Part shown: in pieces, positions 1 to 11,843 of the stretch
How positions within the stretch are numbered: position 1 is the stretch's first letter
Layout: each line of letters opens with the position of its first letter
Assembly (NCBI GenBank): GCA_035048815.1
Contig: JAUCBN010000046.1
Location: 9,154,999-9,218,998 of the forward strand
Length of the DNA: 64,000 nucleotides
DNA from: Abelmoschus esculentus
Taxonomy: Eukaryota > Streptophyta > Magnoliopsida > Malvales > Malvaceae
Reading direction: 5' to 3'
Notes under the pieces: generated by a model
Databases searched by the model: none
Told to the model about the DNA's origin: nothing
The model's input: the letters and a program-made list of their open reading frames with translations, nothing else
Position numbers and translations under genes: made by a program

Positions 1-194
1 AAGTTAAAACTTTAACAATGTGGTTATAATAACTATTCATTTTTATAGCTTAAGTAATATAACTCTTAAGTAACTTAATATAAAGTATATAAAAGTAATA
101 AATACTAAGATCAATAAGATAACTCCCCTTTGATACCATGCATAAAATGAAGCATGAAATCATGAGATAAATGAGCAAAAATGTGCACACATCA
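1..194 (-). mobile_element. LTR 5' end fragment, family 3
   Basis: Read on the minus strand, this starts TGATGTGTGCACAT at 194 and runs off the window. It is a diverged copy of the LTR starts at 38255 and 44044 (shared: TGCACATTT, CTCATTTATCTCATG, a run of AAGGGGAG, then an AT-rich stretch with ACTTAAGAGTTATATTA). The end at 194 is therefore an LTR terminus. The flank at 195-199 (GAAGA) would be one target duplication; the partner lies outside the window. Confidence 0.75.
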
Positions 195-980
195 GAAGAG
201 CTTCTTTATTCATGCCATTATGACATTCAAGGAGGACAAATGACTTGTAGATGAGCATAGAATTCAATGAGGCACTCTCCCTTGGACAAATGGATGTCTA
301 CATTTATATTAGTGTTGTCCACATTCATCCTACATATTCTATAAAACTATTCAGCTACCATAGGAGATGGAAGAACACAAGCCTTAATATCTTTCCATCA
401 TTGCAATGTTTCTTTGCTAGACTTTTTATTTTTATTTTGTTTTTCTATAAATATTCCCTAGAATTTCATTTGTAAAAAAACAACTTTGATTTTAATACAC
501 TTTTGTGTGAGAGTTTTATCTCTTTGTTCTTCATTGAACTTATCCTACTTATTAAGGAATTCTCCTTGTGGCGTCATTCCTTATTTCTTCCACATACCAA
601 GGTTCCTAGTTTTCTAACTAGAAGGTCATGGTCATTCGTTTATGAACATTATAGGAAACGGGTCTTCACTTTTATATAGTGTTGGTTCCTTCCTTATTCC
701 TCTAAACATCCAATAGGATTCAGGTCGACATTCTCTATAGTGTCGGTTCTTTCCTGATTACTTATCATCATTACCTTTCCCCATTTAAACATATACTTTC
801 ACCATCATCTTCCATTAATCTTATACATTTTCATCAAATCACTAAATTAGATTCCGCAATCATATCAATTCCATCATCAAGAACCCTTTTGAATTCATTT
901 CATCGCGTTATGAATTACTTACTACATTCATGATCGGGTAACTAGTGAATTCCGGAAACTCACGTAACCGGGATCATATC
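195..980 (+). mobile_element. 3' part of a gypsy LTR related to family 2
   Basis: This stretch follows the downstream half of the LTR at 19930-21730 in order: a pair of ACATTCATCC-like motifs, a TATA box (TATAAATA near 446), a GAGAGTTTTATCTC block, a block with CTAGTT and an ACTAGAAGGTCA-like motif, ACGGGTCTTCACTTTTATATAGTGTTGGTTCC, and an end reading CGTAACCGGGATCATATCA. The terminal ATCA at 980 abuts LINE-a coding sequence (GAAGTGTTAG, matching the aligned position near 60890), so the LTR inserted into the LINE. The sequence is clearly more diverged than copies A and B. Its left part is missing, cut by the LTR at 1-194. Confidence 0.7.
445..452 (+). promoter_or_regulatory. putative LTR TATA box
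   Basis: TATAAATA lies upstream of a GAGAGTTTT block, the same arrangement as in the other LTRs of the window. It would be the pol II promoter of the LTR; activity is not inferred. Confidence 0.35.
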
Positions 981-1786
981 AGAAGTGTTAGACCAAATCT
1001 CCCTAATTCGCAATGAAACTTCCGGGCTATCAGCCCAACAACTCTCAAAGCGAAAAAGGTTTTTACAATTGTTGGGTCGGAGGGCCCGAGGTGGATTAGT
1101 ATCAAGTAAGATTGGGAAATGGTCAGAACGTGCCTGAAAGAAAGATATAGATTGAAAGTTTGGAAAGGAGTTAAACCAGGCAGAATTACCATGGAATCGA
1201 CCGATTCTTTCCATAATTGTTTCTGTATTACGTCCAGATCTAGTCCAAGTGAACCATCCTGATGTTGGCTGACAATAAAAAAGATAATTCTTAGTAAGAC
1301 AATATCTGAAATTATTAATTTGTGATCGCGCTCGACGGGAACCACCTCGTTTTTCATTATCCTAGAGGATTTCATTAAAATCTCCTCCTAAAAGCCATAA
1401 AGGGAAGAGGTTGATTGTAGAGAATCTATTAGTTACCAAGTTTTGTATTTGTTTGCAGTTTTAGCGAAACCGTGTAAACCGGTAAAAAGGAAATGTGATT
1501 GACCAAAAGAAATAATAATATCAATATGACGATCCGAGTAAGAAAGCAAATCAATAGAAGGTTTAATATTCCAAATAATAGTAAGCCCTGTACAAAAAGG
1601 GTTGAATTCAATGGCTATGCATCCATGCATTCCTAACTTAATCCTAATACGACCCATAGGTTGTATGCTTAACCTAGTTTCACAAAGAAATAGAAAGTCG
1701 GCATCATGCTTTGAGATAGCACGTTGTAGAGAGAGAACTGCCTGGGCGTTGCCAAGACCCTGACAGTTCCAACATAAAATTTTCAT
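981..1786 (-). pseudogene. LINE-a ORF2, endonuclease domain only
   Basis: The start is MKILCWNCQGLGN, the conserved opening of the APE-like endonuclease of plant L1 ORF2. FLCETRL (catalytic Glu region) and SDRHIDI-like motifs follow. The best frame ends near residue 117, and the endonuclease continues in other frames (GSHGLD..., then MERIGRF... near 1214-960), so it is frameshifted. The domain would nick the target at T-rich/A sites and prime reverse transcription. The gene stops at 980, where the LTR was inserted. Confidence 0.85.
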
Positions 1787-1802
1787 GTGACTCGGCGGGG
1801 TT

Positions 1803-3132
1803 GATCAACATCAACCTTCGCCGAAGAGTTTTTTGCGCTGCTCATCCCAACTTTTTCAGTAGATACTTGTTTGTTTGTCTGGAACGTTTAAGCTTGTTAC
1901 CCTCATCAAAAGGTGGAGTTCTTTTGGTACCTCTGCTTGAAGTAGGACGAACAACTCGTTTTGGAGTCAGCGCAGTGTCAAGCCATTCGGCTGCCTCCTG
2001 GAATGCATGGTCATTAGCAAGTTCAGTCTCCAAGTCAAGGAGTTCTGGGTCCAGCAGGCTCACCTCTCTGGTGTCGTCATTAGCCTTTGGCGTGTAGTAA
2101 CATTAGAATCTTGTTCAGGAAAAAACATTAGTAATGGTTGAGGAGGACACCGATGGGCAAGCAGTCTACTTGCAACAGTTGGAACAAGTCGAGGGCCTTT
2201 CAGAATAGTCTGTGGAAGTTCTTGGAGCTAAATCATGAGCATTAACTGAAGGAGATGGCATAGGGTATTTACCTTTGTCATTGGTATTGGCGGAAGTTTG
2301 GGAGGATGTTGGCGCTAGCTGGGTATTGGCAGGAGCCCTGGTAATATAACAGATACATCCTTTTTGTGTAGGTTGTACATCTTTTTTCTTAGGAACGTAG
2401 CAAAGCCACTCGCCATATTGGAGTTGTTCAGGTCGAGCCTGAACCGGGGTGGGACAAAAATCCATGGAATGACCAATCTTGTAACAACAGTGATATATGG
2501 TAGGGAAACGTTCGTACTGAAGTAGGCTTAGAACCTTGTAGAAGGCCCCCCACCGATAGCAACACATTGCCTTATTGGTTTGGTAGCATCTAGTATTAAA
2601 CCGACTCGGAGATAGTCAATCATATTAAAATCAATTTTCCTTGTGTTGATTTTTGTTACCGTTCTGATTATGGACCCAAGCGATTCGCCAGTGTTATGGG
2701 AAGATTCCTCCGAAGCAAGAAGGATAGGAGGAATGTTATAGATACGCACCCAAATATTCACCGTTGTAATGGAGTGTTCATCAAGACTGATAGTAGGGTT
2801 ATATTGGACTAGAGCTAACCACTCATCCTTGTAAGTCCAAGGTCCCCTGGCTAGGATACCTCCTTAATCTTCTCATCTTTAAACCAGATGAGAAACACAT
2901 GTGGTTTCAAAATTCGCATAGACACCAGTTTGGCCGTAGGCTAGATTCCAGTAAAAGCTTTGACGATCACCTGGTTGTCGATATCCTTGGAAGTTATGAG
3001 GTTCGCAAGTAGAGTAGATTGTGCTTCCTCTTTAGAGGAATCCCAAGAGATACTTGGTTGAAAGATGGCAACCTGTTCATCATCAGTGAAATGAAAATTT
3101 CCAAGTTGTTGATGGAAAGTTTAGGAGTCCAT
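1803..3132 (-). pseudogene. LINE-a ORF1 (nucleic-acid-binding protein), broken
   Basis: By homology with the better copy at 62510-63882, the start codon is at 3132-3130 (MDS, followed at once by a stop). Pieces in different frames give a DUF4283-like N-terminal region, then YERFPTIYHCCYKIGHSMDFC. The last is a zf-CCHC_4-type zinc knuckle in which the first Cys of the CHCC pattern is replaced by Tyr. A basic tail (near 1900-1850) follows. ORF1 proteins of plant L1 elements coat the element RNA; this is family knowledge. Several frameshifts and stops mean no product is expected. Confidence 0.8.
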
Positions 3133-3210
3133 TCATAATTGGTTGGTGAGAGAAAAGGAATAGTTGAGAGAAAGGAACAAGGAGAGGCGTGTGGTTGGTC
3201 TTGTATACAT

Positions 3211-5870
3211 GTTGTAATTTTAACCAAGTAAAATGCTCTAAAATTGAGATTAAGTTGTATGATTTGGTTCCAAAGCCTTTAATTAACTATTTCAACTCAT
3301 AAAGTATAATTTATTCTTATTTTGTCATCGTTTTGTTAGGTTTAAAGTGTACATATCTAAATGGGCTTTATAGTGGGCGCATTAGAATTTAAACCGAGTA
3401 AAATGCACTAAAATTGATATCAGGTGGTTTAATCTTGTTTAAAAGCCCATAATTAACTATTTGAACTCATGAAATTTGATTGAATCTCATTTTGTTGCCA
3501 TTTTTTGGGTTAAAAGCATGAATGTCTAATTATGCTTTTTAGTGAACCCAATATAATTTTAACAAAGTAAAATGCACTAAAATTGAGATTAAGTTTTACA
3601 ATTTGGTTTAAAAGCCCATAATTATATGTATGAACTAATGAAATTTGATGTATTTTTATTTTGCGGTCGTTTTATTAGGTTTAAAATTTACATAATTAAA
3701 TGGCTTTATAGAGACCGTATTGTAATTTAAATCGAGTAAAATGTTCTAATATTGAGATTAATTGGTTTAATCATGTTCAAAAGCCGATTATTTACTATTT
3801 GAACTCAAGAAATTTGATTAAATCTCATTTTTGGTCATTTTGTTGTGCTTAAAGCGTGCATGTTTAATTTGGCTTTTTAGTGAACTCATTATAATTTTAA
3901 CAGAGTAAAAGGCTCTAAAATTAAGATTAAATTGTATAATTTGGTTTCAAAGCCCTTGATTTACTATTTGAACTCACGAAATTTGATTAAATATCTTTTT
4001 TTGGTTGTTTTGTTGGGTTTAAAGCGTGCATATTTAATTGGGCTTTTTACTGAACCCGTTATAACTTTAAACTGAGTAAAATGCTCTAAAATTGAGATTA
4101 AGTTGTATAATTTGGTTCAAAAGCCATAATTAACTATTTGAACTCGTGAAATTTGATTTATTCTTATTTTGCGATCATTTTGTTAGGTTTAAAGTGTGCA
4201 AAAGTAAATGGCTTTATAGTGATCACATTGGAATTTAAATCGACAAAAATGATGTATAGTGGTCGCATAAAGTATGATATATTCTTATTTTGTCGTCGTT
4301 TTGTTAGGTTTAAAGTGTGCATATCTAAATGAGCTTTATATTGGTCGCATCGGAATTTAAACCGAGTAAAATGTACTAAAATTGATATTAAGTGGTTTAA
4401 TCATGTTTAAAAGCCCATAATTAACTATTTGAACTCATGAAATTTGATTGAATCTTATTTTGTGGCTATTTTTTGAGTTTAAAACATGCATGTCTAATTC
4501 AGCATTTTAGTGAATCCGTTATAATTTTAACAAAGTAAAATGCTCTAAAATTGAGATTAAGTTATGGAAATTGGTTCAAAAGCCCATAATTAACAATACG
4601 AAGTCATGAAATTTGATTTATTCTTATTTTGCGGTCGTTTTATTAGGTTTAAAATGTACATAACTAAATGGCTTTATAGTGATCGCATAGGAATTTAAAT
4701 CGAGTAAAATATTCTAAAATTGAGATTACGTGATTTAATCATGTTCAAAATCCCATAATATACTATTTTAACTCATGAAATTTGATTAAATCTCATTTTT
4801 TGGTCGTTTTGTTGGGTTTAAAGAATGCATGTTTAATTGAGCTTTTTAGTGAACCCGTTATAATTTTTTTAGGGAAAGGGCCTCATTAAAAAAAAAAAAA
4901 ACTATAGCCAGTCACCTCGAGTGGTGAGTAGGCCCATATGGGGAAGGAGTACCCATGATTTTATTGAGAAGAAGAGGAGAACCTCTCCGAGTTTACAAAG
5001 GCCCTTATACCCGTTATAATTTTAACATAGTAAAATGCTCTAAAATTGAGATTAAGTTGTATAATTTGGTTCAAATGCCCATAATTAATTATTTAACTCA
5101 ATAAATTTAATTTATTCCTTTTTTATAATCGTTTTGTTAGGTTTAAAGCGTGCGAAACTAAATGGCTTTATAGTGATCGCATTAGAATTTAAATCGATAA
5201 AAATGCTCTAAAAATAAGATAAATTGATTTAATCATGTTTAAAAGACCATAATTTACTATTTAAACTCATAAAATCTGATTTATTCTTATTTTACGATCG
5301 TTTTATTAGGTTTAAATTGTACTTAACTAAATGACTTTATAGTGATCGTATTGGAATTTAAATCGAGTAAAATATTCTAAAATTGAGATTACGTGGTTGA
5401 ATCATATTCAAAAGCCCATAATTTACTATTTAAACTCATGAAATTTGATAAAATCTCATTTTTAGGTCGTTGTCTGGGGTTTAAAGCGTGCATGTTTAAT
5501 TGGGCTTTTTTATTGAACGCATTATAACTTTAAACAAAGTAAAATGCTCTAAAATTGAGATTAAGTTGTATAATTTGGTTCAAAAGCTGATAATTAACTA
5601 TTTGAACTCATGAAATTTGATTTATTCTTACTTTGCGATCTTTTTGTTAGGTTAATGTGTGCAAAACTAAATGGCTTTACAGTGATCGTATTTGAAATTA
5701 AATTGACAAAAATGCTCTAAAACTGAGATTAATTGGTTTAATCATGTTCAAAAGCCCATAATTTACTATTTAAACTCATGAAATTTGATTAAATCTTATT
5801 TTGTGGTATTTTTGTTGGGTTTAAAGCGTGCATGTTTAATTGGGCTCTTTAATGAACCCGTTATAATTTT
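3211..5870 (+). repeat. tandem satellite array, about 170-175 bp monomers
   Basis: Monomers repeat the order: GTTATAATTTTAAC, AGTAAAATGCTCTAAAATTG, AGATTAAGTTG, AAAAGCCCATAATTAAC, ACTCATGAAATTTGATT, TCTTATTTTG, GTTTAAAG.GTGCAT, GGCTTT.TAGTGA. Two monomer types alternate: one with GGCTTTATAGTGATCGCAT and TTAAATCGAG, one with GGCTTTTTAGTGAACCCG and TTTTAAC. Larger blocks recur as well: 3211 and about 4257 start similar six-monomer blocks of roughly 1.05 kb. No coding capacity. A LINE tail interrupts it at 4869-5008. Confidence 0.9.
4869..5008 (-). mobile_element. short LINE 3' end insertion
   Basis: About 140 bp matching the 3' ends of LINE-b and LINE-d (GGGAAAGGGCCTCATTAAA, the CAGTCACCTCGAG hairpin-like block, TTTACAAAGGCCC). 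It is extremely 5'-truncated. It is flanked by satellite carrying ACCCGTTATAATTTT on both sides (4854-4868 and about 5009-5023), a 15 bp target duplication. The extra A-run (after CATTAAA) lies inside the LINE 3' UTR. Confidence 0.85.
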
Positions 5871-8483
5871 TTTTAAGGAAAGGGCCTCATTAAAAAACCC
5901 TATAGCCAGTCACCTCGAGAGGTGAGTAGCCCCCTATGGGGAAAAGAGTACCCATGGTTTTATTGAGAAGAAGAGGAGAACCTCTTCGAGTTTACAAAGG
6001 CCCGAATAAAGTCAGGAAAGATATAACCAAAAGAACAGGACATAAAAGAACGCAAAGCCCTAGTAGCTAAGACATGGGCTACAGCGTTTGCGTCTCTATG
6101 TACATAACAAATCTTACAATCAGGCAAAGTACCAAGAGTGGAGTGGATGCGGGACACCAAATGTCACACCATGGAGAGATCTTGGTGATGAGCATTATTA
6201 ACCTTGTTGCAATGGAAGTTGAGTCAGTTTCAATGATCACATTAGTCCAGCCATTGGTAACCCCAAAATTTAAATCTTCCAGAATAGCAAGAGCCTCGAC
6301 AAAAGCTGGATCCGGGCAGAAAATGAGTGGCATAGAACAACCACCTAGGACGGAGCCAGAAGAATCTCGAGCGATGATGCCTGCAGCTGCACCCTTTAAC
6401 ACAGGGTCAAAGGCGCCATCTGTGTTAATCTTGACGAAACCAGGATTCGGTTTCGTCCATCTAGCTTGAGCAAAAGGGGGCTCGGCTAGCTGGGAGCGTT
6501 GATGGGAAGTGTTATTGATTGATGTATAATCATTAAAGAGAGTTTGGGCATTGGAAACAGATAACTAAACCGGTTGGAGATGGTTTTTATGGAAAAAATC
6601 ATTGTGGCGGTTCCATAAATTCCATAGTAGCGTTATGAGGAAAGAGAATTGATGTAGGGAAAGAAACCCAACAACTTCGGTAAGCCATTGGTGGGGAGAA
6701 AAAGAGGAGGTGGAGAAAATTCGAGCGGGGAGTCCTGCCAATTGTAGCGCCTCTCTGGCACTGGGACAGGGATGCATGGATGGTGGTTTCAGTAGTTATA
6801 TTGCAAATCGGGCATACCCCCGTACCAAGATTTGCTTGGAGGAGTTTATGGCCTGTTGGTAAAGCATCATGACATAAACGCCATCCAAAGGAACGAACCT
6901 TTGGTAGAGTGGGCAGTTTGTATAGAATTTTCCAGAGTTTAGAGGGCCTATTGATTGGCCCTGGCTGTAACTGTAGGAATTGGTAGCCAGACCGTACCAT
7001 ATAGATACTAAAGTCATGGTGACCCCAAAGGGTGGTGTCTTTTATGTTATTGATAATGGGTACATTAAGGATGACATTGGCATCTTCATAGGAAAAGTAT
7101 TTTCTTAGCTTTGATTCGTCCCATCGGGGTAGGTTAGGCACCATGAAGGTACTTGCTCTAAGAGGGACTTCATCATTCACTTCATAATCACCATAAAGCT
7201 GCACAGGCTGAGAGCCGCTCCATTTGTCAAAGTGGATTTGGAGTTGACTGGATATGCCTGGTCGTTCAAAGAAACCATTGCGAAGCTTAGAGATAGCTAT
7301 GCTAATTCCTTTCCAAGCAAAAGAAGATTTCCGATTGTGATCAGATTCAAGGATAGAACCTGTGGGATAGTATTTGCATATGTAGACCTGACTTAAGAGG
7401 TTATCAGGTTCACAGATTAAACGCCAGATTTGTTTACCTAGTAAAGCGACATTGAAGTGGTGAAGGTCATGAAAACCTATCCCTCCTGCTGCTTTCGGCA
7501 TATAGATGGTGTCCCAAGGAAGCATATGCCAACCTCGTTTGTCAGCTTTCCCAGACCACCAATATCGGCGTATCGAAGTAGTCAAATCATCAATAATGTT
7601 TTGTGGTAGAAGGTAGCAAGACATAACATACTGGGGCATAGATTGGATGACTGATTTTATGAAAATTTCTCTACCACTAAAGGAAAGAAGGTGTTTATCC
7701 CACTTACTCAGGCGGGCATTCATTTTGTCCCTGGTAAAACCCAAGGTCGCAGTCTTGTTTTTCCCTATTAAGAGAGGGACTCCAAGATAAATGCTTGGAT
7801 CATCAACTTCTCTTACGTGAAGGATATCATTAATTTCTGCTCGAAGCGATGTGGAGGTTTTCCGAGAAAAGAAAATAGTAGACTTTTCAAAGTTCACCGC
7901 CAGCCCAGACGAAGTAGCATAAGTGTGTAAAGCATCTTTAAGTCGTTGAGCTTCTGTAGTTGTATTCGTGATGAATACAACGCAATTATCCGCAAAAAGG
8001 AGGTGGTTAATGCGAGGCCCATTTCTACTGGCACAAAGTCCTGGGAGATTGCCATTTTCTTGCTCAGCATTGAGAAGTGCCGATAGGCCTTCAGTACAGA
8101 ACAGAAAAAGGAAAGGAGATAGAGGGTCCCTTGCCGCAAACCTCTATGAGGTTTAAAGGGCCGTGAAAGGGAATCGCTAACACGTACTTGGAAGGAAACC
8201 GATGATATACATCTCATAATAAGAGAAACCCAGTGGGTATAAAAACCGAGCTTAAGCATAATTTGCTCAAGGAAAGGCCATTCAACACGGTCGAATGCCT
8301 TTTCCATGTCTAGCTTTAAGCTGGCTCCTTTGGCAAGTGGGGTATCATCGGTATGTAAGGTGTGGATAAGCTCATGTGCAATGAGAATATTGTCAGTGAT
8401 GTTCTGTCCTTCGACAAAAGCAGCTTGATTACCACTTATGCATAGAGGTATAATAGATTTTAGACGATTTAACAAGTACTTTC
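5871..8483 (-). mobile_element. LINE-b (plant L1), 5'-truncated
   Basis: Minus-strand LINE with its 3' end at 5871, after GTTATAATTTT of the satellite, and truncated at about 8483 inside the reverse transcriptase. The tail contains AAGGAAAGGGCCTCATT and the CAGTCACCTCGAG block shared with LINE-d. The right flank is satellite in the opposite orientation to the left flank, so this insertion now sits between inverted arms. It is closely related to LINE-d over its whole length. Confidence 0.9.
5960..8483 (-). pseudogene. LINE-b ORF2, RT to RNase H
   Basis: From the 5' side it reads: late RT (ISGNQAAFVEGQNITDNILIAHELIH, KLDMEKAFDRVEWPFLEQIM, RGLRQG), then a frameshift that destroys the DPLSPFLF and FADD region. 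A 432-codon frame (7897-6599) follows, containing RT thumb/connection sequence (NFEKSTIFFS, LGVPLLIGKN, FSGREIFIKSVIQSMPQYVMSCYLLP, GGIGFHDLHHFN). The zf-RVT zinc region (WRLCHDALPTGHKL, CPICN) comes next, and the RNase H domain lies in other frames (EALAILEDLNFGV, IIETDSTSIA, HRDANAVAHVLA near 6090-6160). Normal function is target-primed reverse transcription. Frameshifts and the 5' truncation make it non-functional. Confidence 0.85.
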
Positions 8484-9765
8484 CCAACAAAACACGCACG
8501 CTTTAAAAGCAAGAAAATGACCAAAAATAGGATTTAATCAAATTTCATGACTTCAAATAGTAAATTATGGGCTTTTGAACATGATTAAACCAATTAATCT
8601 TAATTTTAGAGCATTTTTTCGATTTAATTTCAAATACGATCACTGTAAAGCCATTTAGTTTTGCACACATTAAACCTAACAAAAAGATCGCAAAGTAAGA
8701 ATAAATCAAATTTCATGAGTTCAAATAGTTAATTATCGGCTTTTGAACCAAATTATACAACTTAATCTCAATTTTAGAGCATTTTACTTTGTTTAAAGTT
8801 ATAACGCGTTCACTAACAAGCCCAACAAAGCATGCACGCTTTAAACCCAAGAAACGACCAAAAAATGGGATTTAATCAAATTTCATGAGTTCAAATAGTA
8901 AATTATGGATTTTTGAATATGATTAAACCATGTAATCTCAATTTTAGAACATTTTACCCGATTTAAATTCCAATACGATCACTATAAAGCAATTTAGTTA
9001 AGTACAATTTAAACCTAATAAAACGATCGCAAAATAAGAAAAAATCGAATTTCATGACTTCATACAGTAAATTATGGGCTTTTGAGCCAAATTGTAAAAC
9101 TTAATGACAATTTTAGAGCATTTTACTTTGTTAAATTTATAATGGGCTCACTAAAAAGCCCAATCAGACTTGCATGCTTTTAACCCAAAAAACTGCCACA
9201 AAATAAGATTCAATCAAATTTCATGAGTTCAAATGGTTAATTATGGGCTTTTAAACATGATTAAACCACTTGATATCAATTTCAGTGCAGTTTACTCGGT
9301 TTAAATTCAGATGCGACCGCAATAAAGACCATTTAGATATGCACACTTTACACCTAACAAAACGATGACAAAATAAGAATAAATCATGCTTTTTGAGTTG
9401 AAATAGTTAATTAAAGGCTTTGGAACCAAATCATACAACTTAATCTCAATATTAGAGCATTTTACTCGGTTAAAATTATAACGGGTTCAATAAAGAACCC
9501 AATTAAACATGCACGCTTTAAACCCAACAAAAATACCACAAAATATGATTTAATCAAATTTCATGAGTTTAAATAGTAAATTATGGGCTTTTGAACATGA
9601 TTAAACCAATTAATCTTAATTTTAGAGTATTTTTTTAGATTTAATTTCAAATACGATCACTGTAAAGCCATTTAGAGCATTTTACTTTGTTTAATGTTAT
9701 AACGTGTTCACTAAAAAGCCCAACTAAACATGCTCTCTTTAAACCCAAGAAAACGACCAAAAAAT
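8484..9765 (-). repeat. satellite array, inverted orientation
   Basis: The same satellite as at 3211-5870 but on the minus strand. The first 540 bases are the near-mirror of about 5290-5830, sharing rare variants such as GAACGC.TTATAACTTTAAAC and TTAAATTGTACTTAACTAAAT. Further on (9045-9480) it pairs with the block at 3211-3660 through variants GGTTCCAAAGCC and TTTTTTGGGTTAAAAGC. It contains no gene. Confidence 0.9.
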
Positions 9766-11843
9766 TTATTAACAAAAGTACTAAAAGGCACTAACAAAAG
9801 ATACTCGAGGTATCTAACAATTGGTGACTAAACACCAACGAAAAGTACACAAAGTACTGAACAAAAGTACCGAAGTACTGGGCAAAAGTACCAAAGTACT
9901 AACATACGAGCTCGGACTCTAGGAATGTCGTACTATCTAAGACCAATTATCGACCAAGGCTCAATAAGAGTATCATTAACCATTATTTCCATTTGATGAT
10001 TCTTGATTCATACTAACTATGTTTCTTATCACATAAGCAAATATTCATATCATGCTATCAACAAAACATTCATATCATGATATCAAACAAGAGCACTCAT
10101 ATCATCATATACATGCCTCATGCATGATTCTCATACCTAACATCCTGTAACCGCGTGCCATAACTTACCTCAGCATTTCCAAGCTATGCACGTGAACTAG
10201 TCTAGTCCTAACAATCTAGCAACCAATTCATGGCATCACACATGTTATCTAACAATTTAGTCTCCTTCTCTAATTACCAAATATGAGTTTTGTCCATTTA
10301 TATGACAATTTAATTAAAAAGAGGGTGGTTAGGACCTTGGTCCTAACCCTAAAGTTTGGCACACTCACAAATATTCCAAGCAATCAAGGGTTGTATATGG
10401 TGATCCCCTTGCCCTTCCTTCTTGCTAGCTCTAGCCTTTCTTCCTCTTCGTTATCTGCTTCCTTTGGATCCTATAACAAACCATACAATTCAATAACATA
10501 CCATTAGAGTTCATTAAAACAAAACAATCCACGAATTAAGAGCCTTAATGCCCCCAAAACAAAATCTGTCCACTAGGGGCAGCTTTGCTACCACTTAGGG
10601 AAACTATCATATCTCTTAGCTCTCTCATCTGAATTTAGCATAATTTATACCCTTAGAAAGCCAAGAAGATCCTCTACATGAACATGTTAACCTCACATTT
10701 TAATTTATAACCATTTAACAACATATTTCATTCAAAGTCAAAACTTTTCGATTTCGGGACAACCTGAACGACCCTTACTAATTGGCTTATAACTTTTACT
10801 ACACAATTCCAAACAAGGTGCCATAAATTTTCACTTAAACTATATTCATAGGGGTATTAGAATGCAAATTTTCAATCTCTAATCCATATTTTCGTCCTAG
10901 GGACTTTTTCCAAAATTGCTACATAGAATTGCATGTTCTAGCAGATTTGACTATCTTGAATTTTATGGGTATAAACTCTAATTCAAGCTTCCTAATTTGC
11001 TAGTTCATGTTTCTAAAACCAAAAACAAGTAATAGCTTGCTTAAATCAAGTTTCTAACAAACAAAATCAACACCTATTTAACAAGGGAAGCAAGAACATT
11101 ACCTTACTTTCTTAAAAATGCTCAATAGCACTAGAAGGCCACTTTTCCCAAGTTCTCCTTGCTTCTTATCCTTCCATGGCAGCCAAAACCACTCATAAAG
11201 TCACAAATTTCAGTGGCTAATGGGTGAAATCTCAACAAAGATGAAGTTTTTTTTCTCCCTCTTTCACTTTCTTATTTTTCGGTAAAAGGGGGAAGAAAAG
11301 ATGAAAACCATTTCTTCTCTTAAATATTTGGCTATGGTGATAACTAAGGAAGAAGATGAATATCTCTCTCCCCTTCCCCTTTTCTTTCAATGGCCGGTTA
11401 CTCCCCTTCTCTTTTCATTTTCCTTTTTCTCTTTTTTTAATCAAACAAGGCTTAATAATCAATTAAAATAATCATCTCTTGACAAGTGTCCGAACTTTTG
11501 GTCTAATTACCCAACTTCTCAAACCACACTTTCCTTTTACATGCAAACTCTCTTGTTTTGTTCTTGTTGCAATTACATCCTTAAATTGGCTTAATATTTC
11601 TCCTTTGTTTCAATTGAGTCCCCTATTGAATAATTGATCTATCATGTAACATTTACTTCTCAATTAGCTAACTCATTCCTTTCATTTTATGTTAAGCTTA
11701 ATCCTCAACTTATTTGAAATACTTAATTTTATGAAATTCAACTTAAATTCCATGTTATAACTTCTAATTTCTCTTTAATTGATTAATTTAACTATCAATT
11801 GGTCAAGGGTGCCATCCTCCTAGGCCCTATTTAGGGTGTTACA
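9766..11843 (-). mobile_element. probable solo LTR or LTR fragment of another gypsy family
   Basis: About 2.1 kb of non-satellite DNA. On the minus strand it begins TGTAACACCC at 11843, the usual start of several plant Ty3/gypsy LTRs, and holds no ORF of note. Near its other end (9780-9900) it carries five short repeats of the type AGTACTTT.GTACTTTTG. The expected terminal ACA is not evident at 9766, so the 3' end may be truncated. No target duplication is visible, and the satellite changes orientation across it. It has no similarity I can see to the other LTRs of the window. Confidence 0.45.

Larger units (their letters stand above)
981..3210 (-). mobile_element. LINE-a (plant L1), 5' portion
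   Basis: Non-LTR retrotransposon on the minus strand. From its 5' end at about 3210 it carries a short leader, a broken ORF1, an intergenic block with the GCGGGGTTGATCAAC motif, and the endonuclease part of ORF2. It is cut at 980 by an LTR, so RT and RNase H lie outside the window or are lost. Its 5' junction returns directly to satellite reading GTTGTAATTTTAACC, which is the same monomer position at which the 3' ends of LINE-b, LINE-c and LINE-d sit. This fits insertion at that site with a target duplication. Confidence 0.85.

Noticed and set aside
1801..2097. 98-codon plus-strand ORF
   Set aside because: It is antisense to the end of LINE-a ORF1, whose minus frame carries the family features.
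3211..5870. CRISPR-like array
   Set aside because: The regular repeats have no unique spacers; whole monomers repeat, as in a satellite.
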